Below, piece after piece: positions 41,464-54,038 of a stretch of DNA of 64,000 nt (its first letter is position 1; every line of letters begins with the position of its first letter). Below the pieces are notes generated by a model. That model did not search any database. It was not told the origin of the DNA and saw nothing but the letters and a program-made list of their open reading frames with translations. The position numbers and the translations under genes were made by a program. Where the stretch lies: positions 1,674,001 to 1,738,000 of the forward strand of contig CP053915.1 of assembly GCA_021496925.1 (NCBI GenBank). The letters are read 5' to 3'. This DNA is from Acidovorax sp. YS12. GTDB lineage: Bacteria; Pseudomonadota; Gammaproteobacteria; Burkholderiales; Burkholderiaceae_C.

Positions 41464-44175
41464 TCAAGCGGCGCCGGGGCCGGCCCCGGCCATTCCCGGC
41501 GCGTACAGCACGTAGCGGTTGCGCCCGCGCTGCTTGGCCTGGTACATGGCCTGGTCGGCCTGGCGCAGGAGCTGCTCGGCGTCGCGGCCGTCCTGCGGAT
41601 AGACGGTGATGCCCATGCTGCCCGAGACATGCACGGTATGCCCCTCGACCTCGATGGGCAGGGCCACGGCGTGCAGCGCGCGGCGCACGGTGTCCTCGCA
41701 TTCGCGCGGGTGGCGCAGGCCGCCCAGCAGCAGCACGAATTCGTCGCCGCCCAGGCGCGCGGCGGTGTCGCCCGCGCGGATGCTGCCCTGCAGGCGGCGC
41801 GCCACCTCGGCCAGCAGGTCGTCGCCAGCATCGTGGCCGTGCGCGTCGTTCACGGCCTTGAAGCCGTCCAGGTCCATGAAGCACACCGCCAGCCCCTGGC
41901 GCGCCCGCTGCGCGCGCGCCAGGGCCTGCTGCAGCCGGTCGGCCAGCAGGGCGCGGTTGGGCAGGCCGGTCAGGGGGTCGAAGTGGGCCAGGCGCTCCAG
42001 TTGCTCCTGCTGGTGCTTGCGCTCGGTGACGTCGGAGAACACGCTGACGTAGTGCGTCACCTGCCCGTCGGCGTCGCGCAACGCGTTGATGGTGCTGGCG
42101 GCGGCGTACAGGCTGCCGCTCTTGTGCCGGTTCCAGAACTCACCCTGCCAGTGCCCGTGCTGGTGCAGCGCCTGCCACATGGCGGGATACTGCTCGCGGC
42201 TCCTGCGCCCGGAGGAGAGCAGGCTGGGCTTGCGGCCCAGGGCCTCGGCGGCGGGGTAGCCGGTGATGCGGGTGAAGGCCGGGTTGACCTCGATGATGCG
42301 CTGCATGGCGTCGCACACCATCACGCCCTCGTGGGTGTTGGCCACCACGCTGGCGGCCAGGCGCAGGGCCTTCTCGGCTTCCTTGGCGGCGGTGATGTCC
42401 TGCTTGATGCCCAGGTAATGGGTGATCCGGCCCTGGTCATCGACCAGCGGCGCGATGGTGGCGCTTTCGGTGTACAGCACGCCGCTCTTGCGCCGGTTGA
42501 CGAATTCGCCCTGCCAGACCCTGCCCGCCACCAGCTCTGCCCACATGGCCTGGTAGGTGGCCGGGCTGGTCTGGCCCGACTGCAGCACGCGCGGGTTGGC
42601 CCCCAGCACCTCGGCCGGGGTATAGCCGGTGGTGCGGAAGAAATGCGGGTTGGCGTACTCGATGGCCGGGGCCGTGGAGGTGATGACGATGCTGGTGGGG
42701 CTTTGCTCCACGGCGAGCGAGAGCTTGCGGATGGTGGCCTCGTCGGCGCGCAGGCGCGAGAGGTCGTGCAGCACGCCGACGTAGTTGACCACCCGGCCCG
42801 CGCTGTCGCGGATGGCGTTGACCGTGAGCCAGCCGGTCAGCGGCGTGCCGTCCTTGCGCCAGTCGATGACCTCGCCCTGCCATGCGCCTTCGGCGGCGAT
42901 GGCGGACCACATGGCGTCGAAGTGGGCGGGCACGGGCCGCGTGGGGGACAGGTGGCCAGGCAGGCACCCCGCGGCCTCGGCCGCGCTGAAGCCCGTGCCG
43001 CGCTCGAACGCGGGGTTGACGGTGACGATGCGCCCCTGCCGGTCGGTGATGACGATGAAATCGCTGCTGTGCGCGAACACGCTGGCGGCGAGGCGGTTTT
43101 CCTCCAGGCGCTGCTCCTCGCGCTGCAGCGAGCGGCGCACCCGCCAGGTCAGCGCGCCGGTGGTGAGCAGGACCAGCAGCAGGGACAGCCCGGCCAGCAG
43201 GGCCAGCTGGCGCATGTCGCGCCGCCACGCCTGCAGCACCTGCGCGCTGGAAGCCTGCGACTGCACGAACCAGGGGTAGTTGCGCGAGGCGCGGAAGGCC
43301 ACCAGCCAGGTGTCGCCGCGCGGCCCGGGCCACTGCGCCACGCCCACCTGGTGCTCCAGCGCGGCGGCCAGGCGCACGCCGTCCAGCACCGTGCCGGGCA
43401 GGTCGTCCTCGGCGGTGGACAGCAGCAGCGTGCCGTCGTCGGTATAGAGCTGGTGGCGCAGCGCGGGCACGACTTCGTGGTTCAGCGCCTGGTTGATGAA
43501 GTAGTCGCTGTTGATGGCCGCGACGATGGTCCATTGCGGTGCCTCGGGCAGCACCAGGGTGATGGGGAAGAAGCCGGCATCGCGCGCGTCCGGAGCCTCC
43601 CCCGGCCCCGGCGTGGCCGGCCAGAGGCTGCCGTCGGCGAAGTCGCGCCCGCGCCAGGGCGCGCCGAAGCGCAGCACGCCCGGGGTGTGGGGAGCGACGC
43701 GCGGCAGCAGGGGCTCCAGACCGGGCTGCAGGCCGATGTTGGCGGCCTGGGTGCTGGCCAGCACCCGGCCCGAGCGCGCCAGCACCGACAGCGAGCGGAC
43801 ATACGGCAGCTTGTTCTGCAGGGCGGTCAGGGCGTTTTCCAGGTCCCTGGGGGCCACGCCCTGTTCGGCGTACTGGATCTCGGGGTGCTCGGCCGCGAGG
43901 GCGCGCAGGTGCATGTCCAGCAGGTTGAAGCTCTGCGTCAGGCTGTCTTCGAGGTTGTGGGTCTGCACCTGGGCATGGCTGCGCATGTGGTCGAGCGCCA
44001 CGCCGCGCAGGTGCTGGCCGCTGAAATACAGCCCCGCCAGCACACTGGCCACCAGCAGCAGCTGCAAGCCCACCAGCAGCGCCACGGAGCCCCGGCCCAG
44101 GCGGCGGCCTGCCGGAGTTGCTTCGGGCATGGGCAAGAGGGAATCGGCCACTCGGTGCTTCAGGGGGCTACGCAC
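41464..44175 (-). CDS. Membrane diguanylate cyclase with sensor and PAS domains (PAS-PAS-PAS-GGDEF)
   Basis: About 903 residues from a GTG at 44175; the ATG at 44127 is an alternative. TM1 is near residues 30-50, then a periplasmic sensor of the Cache type to about 325 and TM2 (LALLAGLSLLLVLLTTGALTW). Three PAS domains follow (about 365-740, repeatedly ITDRQGRIVTVNPAFERGTGFSAAEA-like), then a GGDEF domain with an intact RLGGDEFVLLLGG (about 809) and upstream LTGLPNRALLADRL. It probably makes cyclic di-GMP in response to an external signal; no EAL domain is present. The solute-binding protein gene upstream may provide its ligand input. Confidence 0.9.
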   Translation of the reverse strand: MRSPLKHRVADSLLPMPEATPAGRRLGRGSVALLVGLQLLLVASVLAGLYFSGQHLRGVALDHMRSHAQVQTHNLEDSLTQSFNLLDMHLRALAAEHPEIQYAEQGVAPRDLENALTALQNKLPYVRSLSVLARSGRVLASTQAANIGLQPGLEPLLPRVAPHTPGVLRFGAPWRGRDFADGSLWPATPGPGEAPDARDAGFFPITLVLPEAPQWTIVAAINSDYFINQALNHEVVPALRHQLYTDDGTLLLSTAEDDLPGTVLDGVRLAAALEHQVGVAQWPGPRGDTWLVAFRASRNYPWFVQSQASSAQVLQAWRRDMRQLALLAGLSLLLVLLTTGALTWRVRRSLQREEQRLEENRLAASVFAHSSDFIVITDRQGRIVTVNPAFERGTGFSAAEAAGCLPGHLSPTRPVPAHFDAMWSAIAAEGAWQGEVIDWRKDGTPLTGWLTVNAIRDSAGRVVNYVGVLHDLSRLRADEATIRKLSLAVEQSPTSIVITSTAPAIEYANPHFFRTTGYTPAEVLGANPRVLQSGQTSPATYQAMWAELVAGRVWQGEFVNRRKSGVLYTESATIAPLVDDQGRITHYLGIKQDITAAKEAEKALRLAASVVANTHEGVMVCDAMQRIIEVNPAFTRITGYPAAEALGRKPSLLSSGRRSREQYPAMWQALHQHGHWQGEFWNRHKSGSLYAAASTINALRDADGQVTHYVSVFSDVTERKHQQEQLERLAHFDPLTGLPNRALLADRLQQALARAQRARQGLAVCFMDLDGFKAVNDAHGHDAGDDLLAEVARRLQGSIRAGDTAARLGGDEFVLLLGGLRHPRECEDTVRRALHAVALPIEVEGHTVHVSGSMGITVYPQDGRDAEQLLRQADQAMYQAKQRGRNRYVLYAPGMAGAGPGAA

Positions 44176-44182
44176 CAGCCGC

Positions 44183-44215
44183 CGATGAAACCGGCGCGGC
44201 CCAGGGGGGGGCGCT
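44183..44215 (-). repeat. Family 2 repeat fragment (copy D)
   Basis: GATGAAACCGGCGCGGCCCAGGGG repeats the 3' end of the family 2 element (GAAACCGGCGCGGCCCA also at 7101-7117). Only this end is kept, in the 48-bp gap between the solute-binding protein gene and the GGDEF gene. Confidence 0.5.
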
Positions 44216-44223
44216 GCGGCACC

Positions 44224-45042
44224 TCAATCCAGCACCACGATGGGGTCAAGCTTGTGCCTGCGCGCGGCGGCCAGCAGGCGGCCATCGCGCTTGATGTCGC
44301 GCAGAAACTCCTCCAGGCGGGCATGCCAGGCGTCGTCGCCGGGCTGCACGGCCCAGGCGTAGGGGGTGACGTGCCAGGCCGCCGCCGGGGCCACCAGGCG
44401 TGCCCAGTCGGTGGTCTCCAGCATGCGGCGGGTGTAGGGGAAGTCGGTCATGAACACGTCAGCACGCCCGGCCTGCACCTCCTGCTCGCGCGCGTGCGGG
44501 GTGTCGGGGGTGATGAGCCGGGCCTTGTGCAGCCGCTCGCGCATCAGGGGCTCGTGCAGCGTGCCCTTGGCCACGGCCACCACCACGCCGGGCTGGTCGA
44601 TGTCGTCCCAGCTGCGGATCTTGCGGTTGCTGCGGGTGGTGATGGCCAGCACGTCGCTGGCCAGGTAGGGCTGGGTGAAGCGCACGAACTGCTGGCGCTG
44701 CGGCGTGATGCCGATGGCGAACATGGCCACGTCGCAGCGCCCTTCCTGCAGGTCGGGCACCAGGCGGGCGAAGGAGCTGTCGACGAACTGCACCGCCACC
44801 CCCAGCTCGCGCCCCAGCGCCTGGGCCAGGTCGATGTCGATCCCCGACAGGGCCTGGGTGCGCGGGTCGCGGTAGGAAATGCCGTAGTAGTCGGGCCAGA
44901 TGCACACCTGCACCTGGCCGCTGCCGCGAATGCGCTCCAGGCGCCCGTCGGCCGCCGCGCCCAGGCCGCACAACGCCATGCAGGCCCCCAGGACCGCCGC
45001 CCGAGCCAGCCCGTGCCCCGCCTTGTCGCGCCGTGGATTCAT
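44224..45042 (-). CDS. Extracellular solute-binding protein, family 3 (amino-acid type)
   Basis: 272 residues from the ATG at 45042; a GTG at 45057 is possible. A signal peptide (GLARAAVLGACMALCGLGAAADG) precedes the type II binding fold: QVQVCIWPDYYGISYRDPRTQALSGIDIDLAQALGRELG (family hallmark G-x-D-I-D-L-A at about 72), DVAMFAIGITPQRQQFVRFTQPYL and AGRADVFMTDFPYTRRM. No permease or ATPase gene is near. Instead the next gene on the same strand is a GGDEF protein, so the binding protein may feed a signalling rather than a transport system (inference). Confidence 0.85.
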   Translation of the reverse strand: MNPRRDKAGHGLARAAVLGACMALCGLGAAADGRLERIRGSGQVQVCIWPDYYGISYRDPRTQALSGIDIDLAQALGRELGVAVQFVDSSFARLVPDLQEGRCDVAMFAIGITPQRQQFVRFTQPYLASDVLAITTRSNRKIRSWDDIDQPGVVVAVAKGTLHEPLMRERLHKARLITPDTPHAREQEVQAGRADVFMTDFPYTRRMLETTDWARLVAPAAAWHVTPYAWAVQPGDDAWHARLEEFLRDIKRDGRLLAAARRHKLDPIVVLD

Positions 45043-45065
45043 GACAACCCGATACACACAAAAAC

Positions 45066-45094
45066 AATATGGTCAATTTTAAAACACATTGCAA
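45066..45094 (-). promoter_or_regulatory. Probable promoter of the solute-binding protein/GGDEF pair
   Basis: On the minus strand TTGCAA (45094-45089), 17 nt, CATATT (45071-45066), in an AT-rich stretch standing out from the surrounding GC-rich DNA. The predicted start lies about 15-20 nt before the ATG. Confidence 0.5.
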
Positions 45095-45169
45095 CTTTTT
45101 GCCGTCCGGCGCCAGGGCCGGGCCGGCGGCGGCCACGCGCGATGCGCCCGGGCACCGGTGAACTCCTGA

Positions 45170-45225
45170 TTCGATAGCTGCAAGCGCTTTCCAGCAAAGG
45201 GCTGGAAGCCTTTTTCCTTTTGAAT
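45170..45225. repeat. Family 1 dispersed inverted repeat, copy 11
   Basis: GATAGCTGCAAGCGCTTTCC and AGCAAAGGGCTGGAAGCCTTTTTCC. It lies just after the HD-GYP gene stop and could terminate that operon. Confidence 0.65.
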
Positions 45226-45234
45226 CGCCGCGGA

Positions 45235-46365
45235 CTAATCCGGGTCCGGATAGCGCTGCGAGATGCGCAGGAAGTCCTGGGCGATCTCGACGAAGGCATC
45301 GACCATGTCCGGATCGAAGTGCGTGCCCCGGCCCTTGACGATGGTGGCGCAGGCCTGCTCGTGCGGGAACGCGGGCTTGTACACACGCTTACTGATGAGC
45401 GCGTCGTACACGTCGGCCACGGCCATGAGGCGCGCCGACACGGGGATGGCGTCGCCCTTGAGGCCTTCGGGATAGCCCGAGCCGTCCCACTTCTCCTGGT
45501 GGCTGTAGGCGATTTCCTTGGACACGCTGAGGAACGCCACGCGCATGCCCAGGCGCCGCTCGGCCTCCTCGATGGCGTTGCGCCCCAGCGTGGTGTGGGT
45601 TTTCATGACCTCGAACTCCTGCACCGTCAGCTTGCCGGGCTTGAGCAGGATGGCGTCGGGAATGCCGATCTTGCCGATGTCGTGCAGCGGCGCCGACTTG
45701 TACAGCAGGTCGATCATGCGGTCGGTGAGCACGTGGGCGAAGCGCGGGTGGTCGCGCAGGTGCTCGGCCAGGGCCTTCACGTACAGCTGGGTGCGGCGGA
45801 TGTGGTTGCCGGTCTCGTTGTCGCGCGTCTCGGCCAGCGAGGTCATGGCCATGATGGTCACGTCCTGGATGGCCTGCACCTCCAGCGTGCGCAGCGCCAC
45901 CTCGCGCTCCAGATAGGCGCTCTTGTCGCGCAGGAAGTCGGCCGAGGCCTTGAGCGCCAGGTGCGTGGCCACGCGCGCCAGCAGGATGGGCGGACTGATG
46001 GGCTTGGTGATGTAGTCCACCGCCCCCAGCTCCAGGCCCAGGCGCTCGTCCTCCATGTCGGCGCGCGCGGTGAGGAAGATCACGGGAATGTCGCGCGTGT
46101 GCAGGTTCGCCTTGAGCCTGCGGCAGACCTCATAGCCGTCCATGCCAGGCATCATGATGTCGAGCAGGATGAGGTCGGGCGGCTGCTCGCCCTGCGCGAT
46201 CTTCAGCGCCTTCTCCCCCTGGTTGGCCACCTTCACGTGGTAGTGGTCGCGCAGCAACCCGCCCATGAGCGAGAGGTTGTCGGGCGTGTCGTCCACCACG
46301 AGCACCGTGGCGATCGGCTTCTCGACGAACACCGACTGTGCATCAAAGAACGGGGCATGGTCCAT
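45235..46365 (-). CDS. Response regulator with HD-GYP phosphodiesterase domain (RpfG-like)
   Basis: 376 residues. The receiver domain spans about 20-135 (VLVVDDTPDN; phospho-acceptor Asp in LLDIMMPGMDG at about 70; switch Lys in ITKPIS). The HD-GYP domain follows, with HDIGKIGIPD (about 225-234) and HQEKWDGSGYPEGL (about 289-302), all metal ligands present. It hydrolyses cyclic di-GMP. It lies 36 bp after the hybrid kinase gene on the same strand, so the kinase is the likely phosphodonor, through the kinase Hpt domain. With GGDEF-EAL upstream this is a small c-di-GMP operon. Confidence 0.94.
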   Translation of the reverse strand: MDHAPFFDAQSVFVEKPIATVLVVDDTPDNLSLMGGLLRDHYHVKVANQGEKALKIAQGEQPPDLILLDIMMPGMDGYEVCRRLKANLHTRDIPVIFLTARADMEDERLGLELGAVDYITKPISPPILLARVATHLALKASADFLRDKSAYLEREVALRTLEVQAIQDVTIMAMTSLAETRDNETGNHIRRTQLYVKALAEHLRDHPRFAHVLTDRMIDLLYKSAPLHDIGKIGIPDAILLKPGKLTVQEFEVMKTHTTLGRNAIEEAERRLGMRVAFLSVSKEIAYSHQEKWDGSGYPEGLKGDAIPVSARLMAVADVYDALISKRVYKPAFPHEQACATIVKGRGTHFDPDMVDAFVEIAQDFLRISQRYPDPD

Positions 46366-46401
46366 GAATGCTCCTGCAGGGGTTGTGGCGGCGGTGCGGC
46401 A

Positions 46402-51186
<4,785 letters not shown>

Positions 51187-51192
51187 GGCGGG

Positions 51193-53742
51193 TCAGCGCG
51201 CGGTGAACAGCATTTCGTCCCAGGCCTGCAGGGGCGCGGGGCGGCCGAACAGGTAGCCCTGGAAGCCGCCGCAGCCATGCAGGCGCAGAAAGCCCAGCTG
51301 GCCCGCCGTCTCCACCCCCTCGGCCACGACCTGCAGGTCCAGGCTCTGCGCCAGCGCCAGGATGGTGCGCACGATGGCGGCGTCGTTCGGGTCCTCCAGC
51401 ACGTCGCGCACGAAGCTCTGGTCGATCTTGATCTGCTCCAGCGGCAGGCGCTTGAGAAAGCTCAGGCTGGAATAGCCCGTGCCGAAATCGTCGAGGGCGA
51501 AGCCGATGCCCTCGCGCTTGAGCTGCTGCATGCGCGCGATGGCATCCTCGACGTTGCCCAGCAGCATGCTTTCGGTCAGCTCCAGCGTCAGCCTGCGCGG
51601 GTTGGCCGCATGTTCACGCAGGGCCTCCAGCACCTCGGCCACGAAATCAGCATGGCGGAACTGGCGCGCGCTCACGTTCACCGACAGGCCCAGGTGCGCG
51701 GTGGCGGGGCCCTGCGCCCAGCGCGCCAGCTGCGCGCAAGCCTGCTGCAGCACGAAGCGACCCAGCTGCAGGATCAGGCCGCTCTGCTCGGCCAGCGGAA
51801 TGAACTCGGCCGGGCTCACCATGCCGCGCACGGGATGGCGCCAGCGCAGCAGCACCTCGGCGCCCACGAGGCGCGCGCGCTCGTCCACCACGGGCTGGTA
51901 GTGCACGCTGAACTCGCCGCGCTCCAGCCCCTGGCGCATGTCGGCCTCCAGGTGCAGGCGCGCGTTCACCGCGGCCTGCATGCCGGGGTCGAAGAAGCGC
52001 AGCGTGTTGCGCCCGGCCGCCTTGGCCTCGTACATCGCCAGGTCGGCGCGCTTGAGCAGCTCGTGCACCTCCACGCGCTCGCCCCCGAACAGCGCGATGC
52101 CGATGCTCGGTGAGCTGTAGTGGTGGCGCCCGCCCAGCACGATGGGCTGGTTGACGTGGGCCAGCAGTTTTTCCGCCACACCCTCGACCTGCAGCGCCGC
52201 CTCGGCGCTGTCGCACGCCAGGTGCTCCAGCATCACCACGAACTCGTCGCCGCCGAAGCGCGCCACCGTGTCGCTCTCGCGCACCGTGGCCACCAGGCGC
52301 CGCGCCACCTCGATGAGGAGCTGATCGCCCATGTCGTGGCCCAGGGTGTCGTTGAGCACCTTGAAGTTGTCCAGGTCGATGAACAGCAGCGCGCCCTGCT
52401 GGCGCGTGCGCTGGCTCAGCACGACGGAGCGCTGCAGCCGGTCGAGCAGCAGGCGCCGGTTGGGCAGGCCGGTGAGCGCGTCGTAGAACGCCAGGCGCTC
52501 GATCTGCTGTTCGGCCTGCTTGCGCTCGGTGATGTCCATGGTGAAGCCGTGCGAGACGACTGCGCCGTCGCTCTCGCGGTGCGGCACGGCACTGGTCATG
52601 TGCCAGCGCACGCTGCCGTCGGGCATGCGCACGCGGTATTCGCTCTGCCAGGGCACCAGGCGGCGCACCGACAGCATGGCCGAGCGGCGTAGTTGCGGCA
52701 CGTCCTCGGGCAGCACGCGCTGCTCCAGCAGGCCATGGTCGCGCATCACCTCGCGGGGCGCCACGCCCAGGAACTCGCGCACCGCCTCGCTGATGTACTG
52801 CACGCTGGCCGTCGAGCCATCGCGGTGGATGCGGTACTGGTAGATGAAACCCGGCACCCGGCTGGCGATGCGCTGGATGAACACCAACTGCTCGCGCAGC
52901 TGTTCGGCCGCGCGGTGCTCCTCGGTCACGTCCTGCACCACGCCCATCTGCACCGACACGCCGTCGCGCGAGCGCACGCGCTGCACGCGCGAACGCATCC
53001 AGCGCACCTCGCCGTCGGGGCGCCGCCAGCGGTATTCCACGTTGGCGCCATCCTGGGCCCGGCTCGCCGCGTCGAACAGCGGCCGGTCCTCGGGCAGGAT
53101 GCCGCTCATCGCGTATTCGGGGTCGAGCCACTCCTGGCGCTCGAAGCCGGCGATTTCGCACAGGCCCGGCGACCACAGCAGCACGGTCTCGCCCGGGTCC
53201 TTGATGCGCCGCCAGTGGCCGGCACGGGCCAGGGTCTCCATGGTGTCGAACACCTCGGTCTGCTCGCGCAGGTCGCGCCGCGCCTCGGCCAGCGCCTGCT
53301 CGCTGGCCTGCAGCGCCTGGCGCAGCCCCTCGGCTTCGGAAACGTCGCTCACGGCCACCAGCACGCAGTCGCTGGCCATGCGGCGCGCTGCGATATCCCA
53401 GGCCAGCTGCAGCCGGGGGCCGTCGCGCAGCACATGGCGCCCGTCCAGCGGCACGCCCAGCCGGGCCACGCCGCACAGCTGGTCGATCAGCGCGGTGCCG
53501 GCGAGCTGGTCGAACACGGCGCGGGCATCGGCGCCCGGCTCGCGCACCCCGCCCAGCCCCGGCATGCGGCGCGCGGCGGCGTTGGCCGTCAGCAGGACCA
53601 GGCGCTCGCCGCTCAGGCGGAACTCCATCAGGGCAATCGGCACGGCATCCAGCAAGGCCTGCAGACCGACATATGCCGCGTGCGGCAGTTGCGGTTCACC
53701 CGCAGGGGCCAGCAAGGCAGACAGCAGATCAGAGGGCTTCAC
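51193..53742 (-). CDS. PAS-GGDEF-EAL cyclic di-GMP protein
   Basis: 849 residues; starts with GTG at 53742 (AAAGGTG upstream). No membrane segments. PAS domains (about 40-410) precede GGDEF (RFGGDEFVVMLE, about 497; LTGLPNRRLLLDRL) and EAL. The EAL motif reads EVLLRW (about 629), with the other metal and catalytic stretches LTESMLLGN, DDFGTGYSSLSFL and IKIDQSFVRDV intact. Both activities are thus possible. It is the first gene of the kinase/HD-GYP operon and divergent from mutS. Confidence 0.92.
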   Translation of the reverse strand: MKPSDLLSALLAPAGEPQLPHAAYVGLQALLDAVPIALMEFRLSGERLVLLTANAAARRMPGLGGVREPGADARAVFDQLAGTALIDQLCGVARLGVPLDGRHVLRDGPRLQLAWDIAARRMASDCVLVAVSDVSEAEGLRQALQASEQALAEARRDLREQTEVFDTMETLARAGHWRRIKDPGETVLLWSPGLCEIAGFERQEWLDPEYAMSGILPEDRPLFDAASRAQDGANVEYRWRRPDGEVRWMRSRVQRVRSRDGVSVQMGVVQDVTEEHRAAEQLREQLVFIQRIASRVPGFIYQYRIHRDGSTASVQYISEAVREFLGVAPREVMRDHGLLEQRVLPEDVPQLRRSAMLSVRRLVPWQSEYRVRMPDGSVRWHMTSAVPHRESDGAVVSHGFTMDITERKQAEQQIERLAFYDALTGLPNRRLLLDRLQRSVVLSQRTRQQGALLFIDLDNFKVLNDTLGHDMGDQLLIEVARRLVATVRESDTVARFGGDEFVVMLEHLACDSAEAALQVEGVAEKLLAHVNQPIVLGGRHHYSSPSIGIALFGGERVEVHELLKRADLAMYEAKAAGRNTLRFFDPGMQAAVNARLHLEADMRQGLERGEFSVHYQPVVDERARLVGAEVLLRWRHPVRGMVSPAEFIPLAEQSGLILQLGRFVLQQACAQLARWAQGPATAHLGLSVNVSARQFRHADFVAEVLEALREHAANPRRLTLELTESMLLGNVEDAIARMQQLKREGIGFALDDFGTGYSSLSFLKRLPLEQIKIDQSFVRDVLEDPNDAAIVRTILALAQSLDLQVVAEGVETAGQLGFLRLHGCGGFQGYLFGRPAPLQAWDEMLFTAR

Positions 53743-53852
53743 GATGAATCCGGCACCTTTTCAAACCAGGCCCCGAGGGGCGTTTCGAATGCATGCACAG
53801 CAATCGCATCCGAGAATCCGAGCAGTATGGCAAACCCCGGGAGCCCCGAGAA

Positions 53853-53869
53853 ATATTTGTTACAAATAT
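53853..53869. promoter_or_regulatory. AT-rich palindrome in the GGDEF-EAL/mutS divergent gap
   Basis: ATATTTG-TTA-CAAATAT is a perfect 7-bp-arm palindrome in the otherwise GC-rich 296-bp gap (53743-54038). GC-rich CCCCGGGAG and CCCCCCGGG flank it. It looks like a regulator binding site for one or both divergent genes. Nothing else recognisable lies in the gap. Confidence 0.5.
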
Positions 53870-54038
53870 GCCCCCCGGGAATACCCGGCAACCGTCCCGT
53901 TGCAGGCGGCTGCATCCATGCACCATACACCTTCACGGCGCGGCCGGGAACTGGCCCCAGGGCTCGGCCCGCGGCATGCAAGGTCGGGGACAATGCGGGG
54001 CTTTGCACCGCCCCGGTTCACAAAGGTTCGTACAGGCA

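Noticed and set aside
40747..45177. A 1476-codon open frame on the plus strand, and a 2297-codon one at 45220-52113
   Set aside because: Both are antisense shadows of GGDEF, binding-protein and kinase genes on the minus strand; composition is typical of GC-rich frame artefacts (runs of Arg, Ala, Gly, His).
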